A DNA stretch of 64,000 nt from Pseudovibrio sp. Ad37. Its GTDB lineage: Bacteria > Pseudomonadota > Alphaproteobacteria > Rhizobiales > Stappiaceae. The notes below the pieces were generated by a model, which did no database searches, was not told where the DNA came from, and saw only the letters and a list, made by a program, of their open reading frames with translations. How positions within the stretch are numbered: the first letter of the stretch is position 1; every line of letters begins with the position of its first letter. Of the stretch, positions 1 to 11,080 are shown piece after piece. The translations under genes were made by a program, and so were the position numbers. The stretch is from contig NZ_LMCF01000016.1 of assembly GCF_001623075.1 (NCBI RefSeq), forward strand, positions 1 through 64,000, given 5' to 3'.

Positions 1-2913
<2,913 letters not shown>

Positions 2914-2962
2914 GAACTAAGCCATTGAAGTGACTAGCAATAGTCAAAGACTAAACTGCATT

Positions 2963-2990
2963 GGAGGAGAGCCCGTGTGCTCTCCTCTGT
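2963..2990 (+). terminator. Intercistronic hairpin between tpl and permease
   Basis: GAGGAGAGC (2964-2972) pairs with GCTCTCCTC (2979-2987) across a 6-base loop, followed by TGTTGTTAT. The U-run is poor, so this may be a partial terminator or mRNA-stabilising hairpin that sets tpl expression above the permease. Confidence 0.55.
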
Positions 2991-3125
2991 TGTTATCAAA
3001 GCACAAATCTTACCCACCGTAAGTCTATGTGCGCTTTTCGGGAAAGCTCTGCCACGGGGCACTTACAAAATCGGCAGGCGTTTTCTCAATTGGTCACGGC
3101 AAATGCCGGAGTTGGGAGGCTCAAC

Positions 3126-4409
3126 ATGACCATTGCTTCTGAGCAGGTTCCTACTGCAGAGACAGTTGAACCAAAATCTACCAAGAAAAGCCAGGGCACA
3201 ATCTTAGGCGCCAGTGTGATCGCTGCTGGCACCGCCGTCGGCGCGGGCATGTTCTCGCTCCCTGTTGCAAACAGTGGCGTATGGTTCTCTGTTTGTCTGG
3301 TTCTGATGATCGTTGTTGGTTACATCATGCACACTGCATCGTTGTACATCATGGAAATCACGCTTCATTTCCCTGAAGGGTCCAACTACGACAGCCTTGC
3401 CAAGGGCACCATTGGTAACGTGGGCCGTGTGGTCAACGGTCTCTCCGTTGCCTTCCTGTGCTACGTTCTCACCTACGCCTACATCTCAGGTGGTAGTTCA
3501 ATCATCACGTACTCGCTGTCGATTTTTGGTGACGTAAACATGTCATCAGGGGTTGCGAGTTTGATCTTCGCAGTCGTGCTATTATCGATAGTGATGATGG
3601 GAACCCGAGCAGTCGACCGTGTGAACACAGTTCTCATCGGCGGCATGATCATCACATTCATGATCAGCTTGAGTTCATTGATCGGCAACTCATCTACAAC
3701 GAACCTGTTCCCAGAGATCTCACTCGGCGATCGCATGCCATATGCGTTCTACACCATCTCCTTCCTGGTGGCGAGTTTTGGTCTTCAAATTACAGTTCCA
3801 ACTGTAACCAACTATCTGGGTCTGGATGCGAAGCGGACAAGCAAAGCGCTGCTGATCGCGATTTTCCTTGCAGGCTTCTTCTACTTCCTCTGGATGTTTG
3901 CAGTATTCGGAAACATCTCCCGTGATGACTTCCCTGCGATCATCGCTGAAGGTGGCAACATCGGTAACATTATCGGTGCTCTGAGTAAGTCTGGTATCAG
4001 TGAAAACATCTCTGTAATCCTGCAGATCTTTGGCAACATGGCTGTTGCAACATCCTTCCTGGGTGTGTCTCTCAGCTTGTATGATTACATTTCCGACTTG
4101 TTCAAGTTCGATACAGCTACCGTTGCTGGCAAAGCAAAGACTGTAGGCATCGCATTCGTACCAACCATTATCCTTGCTATCCTGTACCCACACGGGTTCA
4201 TCGCAGCAATCGGTTATGCTGGTGTGGTTCTGGTGATCTTCTCCTTGCTGGCGCCAATCGTAATGGTTCGCATCTGTCGTGAGCGGAACCCGGACATGTA
4301 CCAGGTCCCAGGCGGTAATGCCCGTCAGGCAATGGTGTTCGGTTTCGGTATCCTGGTGTTCATCATCACCGCATTCGAACTGACCGGTAACCTGCCAATC
4401 TTCGGCTAA
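3126..4409 (+). CDS. Aromatic amino acid permease (HAAAP family, TyrP/TnaB/Mtr-like)
   Basis: This is a 427-residue inner-membrane proton symporter of the hydroxy/aromatic amino acid permease family. The family motif GTAVGAGMFSLPV opens the first membrane segment after a roughly 40-residue cytoplasmic tail, and about eleven hydrophobic segments follow. E. coli TyrP and Mtr are 403 and 414 residues. The frame is open upstream to 2961, but ATG 3126 has GGGAGG six bases before it and removes a non-homologous extension. It lies 212 bases after tpl, as tyrosine permeases do beside tpl in enterobacteria, so tyrosine is the likely substrate. Tryptophan cannot be excluded by sequence. Confidence 0.88.
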   Translation: MTIASEQVPTAETVEPKSTKKSQGTILGASVIAAGTAVGAGMFSLPVANSGVWFSVCLVLMIVVGYIMHTASLYIMEITLHFPEGSNYDSLAKGTIGNVGRVVNGLSVAFLCYVLTYAYISGGSSIITYSLSIFGDVNMSSGVASLIFAVVLLSIVMMGTRAVDRVNTVLIGGMIITFMISLSSLIGNSSTTNLFPEISLGDRMPYAFYTISFLVASFGLQITVPTVTNYLGLDAKRTSKALLIAIFLAGFFYFLWMFAVFGNISRDDFPAIIAEGGNIGNIIGALSKSGISENISVILQIFGNMAVATSFLGVSLSLYDYISDLFKFDTATVAGKAKTVGIAFVPTIILAILYPHGFIAAIGYAGVVLVIFSLLAPIVMVRICRERNPDMYQVPGGNARQAMVFGFGILVFIITAFELTGNLPIFG

Positions 4410-4520
4410 TCCGTTTGAAGAGAAAGCAATAAAGACGACTATTCAGTCGGGGCAAAACCTGATTGCGAGGCAAGCCACAAGCCCCGCAATCAAACCAACT
4501 GACCCTCAAATGTCAGCAAA

Positions 4521-4556
4521 AGACTTGCCGCAGCCCTTCCCGCTGCGGCAAGTTTT
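4521..4556 (+). terminator. Rho-independent terminator of the tpl-permease operon
   Basis: A perfect 11-bp stem CTTGCCGCAGC/GCTGCGGCAAG (4524-4534 with 4542-4552) is followed by TTTT and preceded by AAAA, so it could act on both strands. Confidence 0.85.
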
Positions 4557-4565
4557 GTCTGTTCT

Positions 4566-4604
4566 AACACCCCGAACCCGCTGGGAGGCAGGCTTCGGGG
4601 TGTT
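4566..4604. terminator. Second hairpin downstream of permease
   Basis: An 11-bp stem AACACCCCGAA/TTCGGGGTGTT (4566-4576 with 4594-4604) encloses a 17-base loop. It lacks a clean U-run and may back up the terminator just before it. The remaining 137 bases to the next gene hold nothing I recognise. Confidence 0.45.
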
Positions 4605-4741
4605 CAAGTAATTTGCGACTAAAACTAATCAAGGTTAAGCAAACAAACGAAGCTGTCCGTGTTGTGGAGTTTGGCAACAGTCCAAGCCCACATGTGCGGG
4701 CTTGCCTTCCTCAACTCCGAACGAATGGAGATAAGTGCTCT

Positions 4742-5269
4742 TTAACGTCTCAAAACGAACTGTTTGTTTTGAGAAGCCGTTCCTGAACTTGCCCAGCAGG
4801 TCTTGTTGACTTTAACAAGTCTTGCTGTTTCTCCTCCTGATTGCGATTTGAGCACAAGTTCTTTGCCTTCCAGATTCCATGTGGCGGCTTTACTCTTGCT
4901 CAATCCACAGCCCGACTTGGTATTGATCGCATGCTTCGCTTTATTCTGCGGATTGGAAGCCATTTCCAGTGGACACGATTTCTTTGTATTCAAATCGACA
5001 AGTGTCCAATCACCCAAGAGGTCTTTTGTGGTTGGGGCAGAGGCTTCATTAGCAATAAACTTTACCGCTGAGGCGACGGCGCTGATTGATTTGGTTGAGA
5101 CGTAGAAACCGAGTTCGGGTGTATAATTCAGTTTTGAAGCAGTGCTATCGGTCGAGCACAGTTCGAGCTTCGGCTCCTCTTTCACAGAGTTATTCGATGA
5201 TGTTTGGCACCCTGCCAATGCAATCAATAATCCAGAAAGAGCAATGAGTGAGTAAGTGTGCTTAGGCAA
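4742..5269 (-). CDS. Lipoprotein with AprI/Inh-like metalloprotease-inhibitor domain
   Basis: A short lipoprotein signal ends in the lipobox LAGC, so the mature protein is probably membrane-anchored. The C-terminal half (about residues 85-175) has the Inh beta-barrel pattern: LLGDWTLVD near its start, two cysteines that could pair (SCPLE and GCGLS), then a repeated W-x-L strand region. Proteins of this type include periplasmic inhibitors of secreted metalloproteases and Brucella Omp19. I chose TTG 5269 because GAGGA lies at a good distance upstream. ATGs at 5290 and 5329 extend the N-terminus without a visible Shine-Dalgarno. No protease gene is adjacent, so its target is unknown. Confidence 0.7.
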   Translation of the reverse strand: MPKHTYSLIALSGLLIALAGCQTSSNNSVKEEPKLELCSTDSTASKLNYTPELGFYVSTKSISAVASAVKFIANEASAPTTKDLLGDWTLVDLNTKKSCPLEMASNPQNKAKHAINTKSGCGLSKSKAATWNLEGKELVLKSQSGGETARLVKVNKTCWASSGTASQNKQFVLRR

Positions 5270-5605
5270 GTGAAAATCCTCGAGAAACATCAAACGAGAA
5301 GACATTAAATCAATAAATGTATTTTGCAATCATAAGTTGATAATTTTATATATTCTGCTGCATGAGTCGAACGAGCTAAACGTCACCTATGTTCACCAGC
5401 CCCCCCATCAAAATACCTCCCCCAATATTTCAAGATGAAAACACGTAACAACTTTATGTTGTGATTCATGTTTCTGTCATACAACTTTCCCACCCGCTTC
5501 TCAGAGTGCTTCAGCTCTATATCTGCGTCGGTCACTCAGATTTACTTGAGTACATACATTCCAGCGAACGATGTCCAAAACGAACAAAAACGATAAGGAC
5601 ACAGC
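5270..5605. other. Intergenic region, promoters of two divergent genes
   Basis: AT-rich spacer between the leftward lipoprotein gene and the rightward sulfatase fragment. I see no reading frame, RNA or repeat worth naming. Confidence 0.4.
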
Positions 5606-5977
5606 ATGAAAATTAACGGTAAGCCTCTCAATTTTTTGATTATTACGACGGATGAAGAGCGCTTTCCACCGGTCTATGAAAATGACAGTGCCAGGCAATT
5701 TCGGTTGCAGAACAGTGTTGCGCTCGGAAAGATGCGCCAACACGGATTGGAGTTTCTCAACCACCACACTGCAACCACAGCCTGCGCTCCCAGCCGAACC
5801 AGCATTTACACTGGCCAGTACCCCTCATTACACGGTGTCAGCCAGACGCTGGGTATTGGTAATGACATCCGTCACGCACTGGAACAGGTGCCGGTTGAAC
5901 AGCGCCTGAAGAAACGTCTGCTTCCCCATACATTGAACAATGAAGACAGTTCCAGCCCCGGACCTTTGCGGCGCTGA
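5606..5977 (+). pseudogene. Truncated sulfatase, N-terminal fragment with formylglycine motif
   Basis: The first 80 or so residues match the N-terminus of the sulfatase/alkaline phosphatase superfamily. The motif CAPSRTSIYTGQYPSLHGV begins at Cys60, the residue normally converted to formylglycine (C-x-P-x-R), and an early metal-binding acid is present in TTDEER. Sulfatases usually run to 450-600 residues, but this frame stops at 123, and its last 40 residues have no sulfatase features. The rest of the enzyme is not found in any frame before the next gene. AAGGA precedes the ATG, so the fragment may still be translated, but it cannot be an active sulfatase. Confidence 0.8.
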
Positions 5978-6082
5978 TGGACACTCTGACCGCGACATCG
6001 CGACACCATAAGCAAGCAGATAAGCATCCCTGACTGTTAGCCCAAAAGACGGCAACCGTTCAGCGCAAAAAGGAGATAACAA

Positions 6083-6871
6083 ATGCCGCTGAAATCAGCT
6101 TCACGATTAGCAACGCTATGGCTTGTACTCGCGTTCCCTCTACTCAGTTTAGGTACAGCCAACGCTGAAACCGGCACAGACGCGAGCACAGACCTAAGTC
6201 TTTTCAAGGAATGCCCGGTATCTCAGGATGATCCCAATACGTTCGCCCTGTGCGCCACAGCCAAATGCTGGACCGTCGACACCGTTGCCTACTGCAAATG
6301 CGATGTGATGAACGAACAGAGTATTTCTCTCCCGTTTCACTATAAAGAAGGTGATGAGAAAAAAGATGTCTGTGATCTGTTGAAGGCCGGCATTGATAAC
6401 GGTTTCACGGTAAGTACCTATGCCACGCCGCGCCAGATGGAAACTGACTACGATCCCGATACGGAAAAGCTGGGGCCACCCATGGCGACGTACAGCTGCC
6501 CCAACACAGACGATGCGCCCGCTGGCTACTCTGCTCAATGTGATGGCGGCTTCTGTTTTAACAGCACGCAGGGGAAAGACTTCCCCGGCATCGGAGCAGT
6601 CAAGGAAGACGAGATCATCTGTTCCTGTCCCGCAGTGCCCAGTCCGTCCGCAGGATTTCAGATGGCTGGCCCCTGGTCATGTGCGCCCGGTGATCGTAAC
6701 ACCGATGGCACGTGCTGCGATAAGTCGTTCCACGACAAGCTTTGTTCAGTCAAATCAGTCAATTCCACTGGCACTGAGCTTATGGTAGGTGCGCCTCTGG
6801 GAGTAGCTAAATTGCTCTCGAAAAAGTTGGACGGTAAGGATCCGGCCATCAACCGCTGCGTTTTTAAATAG
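6083..6871 (+). CDS. Secreted cysteine-rich protein with duplicated module
   Basis: The family is unknown to me. A signal peptide occupies residues 1-28 (hydrophobic core, cleavage near ANA-ET). The mature part has 16 cysteines and falls into two similar halves: C44, C57, C62, C71, C73, C97 and C139, C153, C158, C180, C182, C200. Both halves begin with Cys-Pro and share the pattern C-x12/13-C-x4-C, then C-x-C. A third small block has C211, C212, C221 and C259. Such spacing suggests disulfides in an exported protein. AAAAGGAG precedes the ATG. It follows the sulfatase fragment by 105 bases, but a functional link is not shown. Confidence 0.7.
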   Translation: MPLKSASRLATLWLVLAFPLLSLGTANAETGTDASTDLSLFKECPVSQDDPNTFALCATAKCWTVDTVAYCKCDVMNEQSISLPFHYKEGDEKKDVCDLLKAGIDNGFTVSTYATPRQMETDYDPDTEKLGPPMATYSCPNTDDAPAGYSAQCDGGFCFNSTQGKDFPGIGAVKEDEIICSCPAVPSPSAGFQMAGPWSCAPGDRNTDGTCCDKSFHDKLCSVKSVNSTGTELMVGAPLGVAKLLSKKLDGKDPAINRCVFK

Positions 6872-6895
6872 GCAGCAAGTGCATCAGGCTGGCGC

Positions 6896-7330
6896 TTAGC
6901 AGCCAGCCAGCACTACGATGATGTTGTCATGATCCTTCCACCTGAAGCCGTCAATGACGTTGATTTCAGGGTCGTAGCCGTAATAAGCGCAGCCGGGCGA
7001 GAGCTCGATCGCTGTCTTTGCTAATTTCAATCTCTCATTCACAGACAAGCTTGGCGAGGCGATGGGCGCACGGGTCTCAGGATCAAGTTCAGTAAACGTC
7101 ACAGCGACCAGGCTTAGCGTGCTGCCAGTTTGCTCCTGAAATGAAGGCCTCTCTTGCTAGGAAACGCTCATATCACCGATGGCAACATGGTGCGGCTGTG
7201 TAGAGACAACCACATTCTGAGCTGAGGTGGTTGAGGCAGCGTCATAAACAGGGCTTGCAGCGTCTTCTGCATTGCTGGTAGTGGCCAACACACAAGCAGC
7301 AAAACACAGTCCGAAACGCTTCATGAACAT
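6896..7330 (-). pseudogene. Secreted protein gene interrupted by in-frame TAG
   Basis: From ATG 7330 (AAGGAAA upstream) the product begins with a clear signal peptide (MKRFGLCFAACVLATTSNA after a two-residue lead) and runs 57 codons to a TAG at 7159-7157. The same frame then continues uninterrupted for 86 more codons to a stop at 6896-6898. The second part looks like real protein, with two cysteines and a compact end in VVLAGC. Without the TAG the product would be about 144 residues. I do not recognise the family. The simplest reading is a nonsense mutation. Base-calling error or readthrough are alternatives. Confidence 0.7.
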
Positions 7331-7499
7331 GGCTGAAATTTCCTTCGCAACTTTCCGCCCTGCAACACTCTGAATATGAGCGGGTAATGAGAGATGAGCG
7401 CCTGGCCTCTGGAAAGTCAAAGGGGAGGCGGCAAGATCGTTCTCTCCCTGCCCGAGCCATCCCTTACAGTCAACGGACCCACTGAAGAAACTACAGGTT

Positions 7500-7988
7500 T
7501 TACAAAGTCTCAGTCTGTGAGGGAGTGCCTTCTGATAAATCTCTCTTCGCCTCTGCTTCAGCCGAAACTTCAAATCCCCAAAACCGTAAAGCGTCAGGGC
7601 CGATCTGGCCTAACACCTGCTCAAAGCGGGGAAGGTCAACGCGGCTGCGCAAAACCTTAACCACACGTGCGGGCGTCTCATCATCCGCAAAGTTGTGATG
7701 TGCCCTGAGAGCTTTTACCTCAGCAGCCCAATCGTCTTCATCGCCAAAGTCCGCAGTGTAGTCACTGCTGCTCCAGCCAGACGTGAAAATCGCCCGAAGA
7801 ACCGCTGGCAGCGTATCAGCAAAGGACAGAGCCTGCTCAGCGTCCAGTCTCCGGCGGAACACCAGCAAAACAGCCTGGACGCATGTGTAGGTCTGATTAC
7901 GAGTGGTCAGGCCAAGCGCGTCCTGAGCATCAGCAAGGAAAGATTCGTACTGCTGAGAGGCCAGCTGATACTCCTGAGGCATAGGCAT
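7500..7988 (-). CDS. DUF2267 family protein
   Basis: This 162-residue soluble protein matches DUF2267: an alpha-helical repeat with Y-x-x-FL near residue 14, L-G-L-T-T-R-N-Q at about 26-33, and a duplicated helix-loop with L-P-x-x-L-R. The duplicated half has diverged. The biochemical role of the family is unknown, and members are often found in stress-related contexts. GGAG eight bases before ATG 7988 supports the start. The residues after about 140 (SEAEAKRDLSEG and on) are polar and probably disordered. Confidence 0.8.
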   Translation of the reverse strand: MPMPQEYQLASQQYESFLADAQDALGLTTRNQTYTCVQAVLLVFRRRLDAEQALSFADTLPAVLRAIFTSGWSSSDYTADFGDEDDWAAEVKALRAHHNFADDETPARVVKVLRSRVDLPRFEQVLGQIGPDALRFWGFEVSAEAEAKRDLSEGTPSQTETL

Positions 7989-8276
7989 GAAGGTAACTCC
8001 GAAAATACGGGTGATCGCTCGATGTACGACCTTAACTCAGGTTTTCGCGCTGCAAAAGTGACTGGTTTTCAGCTGACTCTTAAATCGATTTAATTTAGGT
8101 AATCTACGTATATGTACTATAGCTGCGAGTAAAGGTGAGGTCAGTGCTTGAAAGTTTGTGGTCAAGAATAATAAAAGAAATAATTATACTAAGTTGTGCG
8201 CTGCGAAATGAAATGATGAAGAAATATCGCTTCTGACCATGATTAAATTTCACATTAGTCAAATTCTAAATTCATA
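7989..8276. other. AT-rich intergenic region
   Basis: Spacer between DUF2267 (leftward) and a small rightward gene. It contains many short A/T tracts and presumably both promoters. I see no frame or RNA. Confidence 0.4.
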
Positions 8277-8290
8277 TTGACATAGGTCAA
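8277..8290 (+). promoter_or_regulatory. FNR/FixK-type palindrome
   Basis: TTGAC-ATAG-GTCAA is a perfect 5-4-5 palindrome matching the CRP/FNR-family anaerobox seen for FixK and FnrL in alphaproteobacteria. It ends 41 bases before the ATG of the 45-residue membrane protein. TTGACA at 8277-8282 could instead be a plain -35 element, which the palindrome overlaps, so the two readings must be separated by experiment. Confidence 0.55.
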
Positions 8291-8331
8291 AATGCTATCT
8301 ACGCTTTAAACGTCATTGAAGTGGAGGCACT

Positions 8332-8469
8332 ATGACTTTCGGCTTGATATTATTCATTTGCGTATTCTTGGCGATCCTTGGAATGGTTGTGATTTCTGAG
8401 TTTTCTTCACGAAATAAACCTGCAGATCGTATGATCGCGGGTTTAGACGCTGATCTCAGCAAAGAATAA
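8332..8469 (+). CDS. Small single-span membrane protein, 45 residues
   Basis: GTGGAGG lies six bases before the ATG. The product has one hydrophobic segment at residues 3-21 and a short polar cytoplasmic tail ending DLSKE. A terminator follows about 80 bases after the stop, and an FNR/FixK-type site lies upstream, so promoter, gene and terminator form a complete unit. I do not recognise the family. Small single-span proteins under such control are often subunits or stabilisers of terminal oxidases, but no oxidase gene is nearby, so that remains a guess. Confidence 0.65.
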   Translation: MTFGLILFICVFLAILGMVVISEFSSRNKPADRMIAGLDADLSKE

Positions 8470-8546
8470 CTCGGACAGAGATTCAGTCGAAGTGTGAGGC
8501 GCTGATTTTAAAGGACGGTTTGAAGTCGGCATCACCTCATAACGAT

Positions 8547-8602
8547 AAGGCGGCTAGAGCTAGGGTATAGGGGGACGCTAGCTCTGCCGCCTTCTTTGTT
8601 TT
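8547..8602 (+). terminator. Terminator after the small membrane protein gene
   Basis: A long stem, AAGGCGGC-T-AGAGCTAG (8547-8563) with CTAGCTCT-G-CCGCCTT (8578-8593), is followed by CTTTGTTTT. It may also serve the convergent VOC gene. Confidence 0.85.
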
Positions 8603-8640
8603 CAGGCAACCCGCAGATTTGAGCGGGAGTTGCCGCAGTC

Positions 8641-9384
8641 TCAATCTGCCTTAATCATCAGCCGCTTGGAATGAACAGGTGCACCGGCTGAGCCAACTAT
8701 CAGGCCGCCATATCCTGAAGCACCAACCTCTTGCAAACTCTCCGTCTCCACTGCAGAAACATGCTGAATTTCCAGCACCGTATAAGGCCGCTGATAGGTC
8801 CAGGTCCGGTTCTCAACTCCGGTGAGATCAGGGTTTGGAGGCTGCTCAGTCGTGAAGGCGTAAAAGTAGAGCGTGAAACCAAAAGGCTCGACAGGCTGAA
8901 CAGAGAGCGGCGTCATACCCCAACTGAGAATGTCGGGCTCAATTGCTGTAATGTCGCCAGTGCGCAAGGTCACAAGGCTGAGATGCGGACCACCGCCTAA
9001 TCGGCTCTCGTCGAGCTCCAGATCAGGTCGGTCGCCTTCAAACCAATGGTCGATCAGCTCAACCACAAAACCTTTCGGATCTGTGAACTTGGCAAGGTAC
9101 CCAACATCCCGAAACTGCTGCGGTTCTGTAACATAGACACCGCGTGCCCGAAGCTGCGCGCAGGCAAGCTCGATGTTGGGAACCGAGATCGCGATCTTCC
9201 AGTAAAGATCAGAGGCTTGTGGCGTGTAGGGCGTCTCAGCCGCGATAAATTGCAGTGCGACCTCTGTCGCCGAATACCCGATCCGCCCGTCACCCTGATC
9301 GGACATACCTAAAACATCGCAATAAAACTGTTTCAGAGCGGCCACATCACGGACACGCAAACGAAGAGTATCAAGCTTTGTCAT
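8641..9384 (-). CDS. VOC superfamily (glyoxalase/bleomycin resistance fold) protein
   Basis: The N-terminal half (residues 2-118) is a clear VOC domain: TLRLRVRDVAALKQFYCDVLGM is the first beta-alpha unit (residues 5 on), and FTDPKGFVVELIDH carries the final metal-ligand Glu position. The second half (about 125-247) has HLSLVTLRTGD and could be a diverged second VOC module. The metal dioxygenases and isomerases of this superfamily differ widely, so no substrate is claimed. Start 9384 is preceded by AAGGA and gives the normal VOC N-terminus, whereas upstream codons to 9420 do not. Confidence 0.75.
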   Translation of the reverse strand: MTKLDTLRLRVRDVAALKQFYCDVLGMSDQGDGRIGYSATEVALQFIAAETPYTPQASDLYWKIAISVPNIELACAQLRARGVYVTEPQQFRDVGYLAKFTDPKGFVVELIDHWFEGDRPDLELDESRLGGGPHLSLVTLRTGDITAIEPDILSWGMTPLSVQPVEPFGFTLYFYAFTTEQPPNPDLTGVENRTWTYQRPYTVLEIQHVSAVETESLQEVGASGYGGLIVGSAGAPVHSKRLMIKAD

Positions 9385-9426
9385 AACAGGCTGTCCTTCA
9401 TCAGGGCATAAGGCAAACACGTGTGT

Positions 9427-9885
9427 TTATTGAGCGATCTCGAAGTGGTCTTCGCGCAGCAAAGCACGGCCATCCGGCTGCAGAACCCAAAGCTCATTGG
9501 TGATGACGCCATGGGCGTTGTTCATCTTCCAGTTGGCTGCAACGTGGGCAGAGGTCTGGTCCAGAACAGTGGTGACAGTATTGCTGTAAACCACATCATC
9601 AAATCCCTTGGAGATGATGTCTGTCCAGAAGCCCTCAATCGCTTCACGTCCTTTAAACGTACCAAATGGCTTCACAACCATCACAGCATCGTCTTCATAA
9701 AGCGCTGCGGCACCGGCTGCATCGCCGGCGTTGAAGGCATCACGCCAGGCACGGCTTGCGGTGGCAACTGCGGTGTTGAGCTTGTATTCACCTTCTGCCA
9801 GCTTTCCAGCTTCGTCAGCGATGGCTTGTCCGCTCAATCCAACTGCGACAGTAGCAGCGAGAGCGATAGATTTAATGAAAGTCAT
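9427..9885 (-). CDS. Exported SnoaL/NTF2-like (DUF4440-type) protein
   Basis: A signal peptide (residues 1-23, ending GQAIADE) precedes a single NTF2-like cone domain: ASRAWRDAFNAGDAAGAAALYEDDA is the typical first helix and strand, followed by G-T-F-K-G-R-E-A-I and a C-terminal W-V-L-Q-P-D-G segment. Such domains bind small hydrophobic ligands or act as hydroxynitrile/steroid-type isomerases, and activity cannot be read from the sequence. GGAG lies eight bases before ATG 9885. The gene is divergent from a LysR regulator 107 bases away, which probably controls it. The VOC gene follows 42 bases downstream, likely in the same transcript. Confidence 0.78.
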   Translation of the reverse strand: MTFIKSIALAATVAVGLSGQAIADEAGKLAEGEYKLNTAVATASRAWRDAFNAGDAAGAAALYEDDAVMVVKPFGTFKGREAIEGFWTDIISKGFDDVVYSNTVTTVLDQTSAHVAANWKMNNAHGVITNELWVLQPDGRALLREDHFEIAQ

Positions 9886-9992
9886 CACGTGATCTCCGTT
9901 CAGATGCGATGTTGATGACTGTCTTTTGCCGCACTTGCATTGTTTAAAAAACACTCTATTTCTGAATTTACTATTCACATTGTGAGAACAAA

Positions 9993-10898
9993 ATGCTCTC
10001 AACGCTCCCGCTCTCCTTCGTCACAGTTGTCGAAACCGGCTCAATCACCCGTGCAGCGGATGAGTTGAACATAGCGAAGTCCGCTGTCAGTCAAAACCTG
10101 AAGCGGCTGGAACAACAGCTGGATGTAAAACTCGCCATCCGCACCACGCGCCACCTCTCTCTGACCCCGGCAGGGGAGCGCTACTACCAGCGCTGCAAGG
10201 AAATCCTCGCGCTCTCACGGCAGGCGGAAACCGAGATGGAGAGTTTCGGAGCGGTCCCGTCTGGCCCGATCACCATCACAGCCCCCCACGCTTTCATCAC
10301 GCCTGTCATCGCACCGGCCCTAGCAGTTGTGAAAGATAAGTTCCCGAACCTTCAGCCTTCAGTAATAGCGGAGGACAAGCGCCTCAATCTGATCACGGAG
10401 GGGATTGATGTTGCGATCAGTGTCGGCCAACTGCCAGACAGCACGCTTCAGGCTCGCCGCATAGGGACACTGCGCGATATTCTATGTGCCGCGCCAGTTG
10501 TAATGGAAAAGGCGCCTGCCGCTGATGATCCGCTCTACTGGCAATGGGTGCAGTCCCTGCCATACATCGCTCATACACGAGAGCCAGCTGTGGTGCGGCA
10601 TCGCCTCCCAGTTCAGGAAAGTTCAGAGAGCTTTGAGGTGAGCTTCAGATCTGCCGTCAAAGCCAACACCATTGAAGCCATCGCAGCTTTTGCTCGAAAT
10701 GGCCTGGGCGTTGCGCTCCTGCCGGATATCGCGATTGTACAGGACCTGAAGACTGGAACCCTCCAGCCTCTCCTTACTCTGTCAGAGCCAGAACCAACAC
10801 CAATTTATGCCGTGCACAGCTATGATACTTTGCCACCCAAATCGGTGCAGGAGACAATCACGGCAATTCAGCAGGCCTTGGCGAAAGCGCTGCAATAA
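9993..10898 (+). CDS. LysR-family transcriptional regulator
   Basis: 301 residues, the usual LysR length. The winged helix-turn-helix covers residues 5-62 (TRAADELNIAKSAVSQNLKRLE), and the periplasmic-binding-like effector domain spans about 90-297. The typical operon arrangement is present: it diverges from the SnoaL-like gene, with a short shared intergenic region where LysR proteins bind. The effector is unknown. It belongs to the large subfamily of quinone- and stress-responsive LTTRs by general look only. Confidence 0.9.
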   Translation: MLSTLPLSFVTVVETGSITRAADELNIAKSAVSQNLKRLEQQLDVKLAIRTTRHLSLTPAGERYYQRCKEILALSRQAETEMESFGAVPSGPITITAPHAFITPVIAPALAVVKDKFPNLQPSVIAEDKRLNLITEGIDVAISVGQLPDSTLQARRIGTLRDILCAAPVVMEKAPAADDPLYWQWVQSLPYIAHTREPAVVRHRLPVQESSESFEVSFRSAVKANTIEAIAAFARNGLGVALLPDIAIVQDLKTGTLQPLLTLSEPEPTPIYAVHSYDTLPPKSVQETITAIQQALAKALQ

Positions 10899-11080
10899 GG
10901 CAGGTCTCACCTGATCTCCATCTCAGACAAAACACACAACATGCTCTGAAATCAGAGTGTTTCCGAGAATGAACTCATGAAACCTTCTCTTAAAAGCGAG
11001 CGGTATATTTTACCTTCTGACTTTACCTATACGTTAATATATGATCCTATGCGGCTATCGTAAGTTGAAAAGATACCGCT

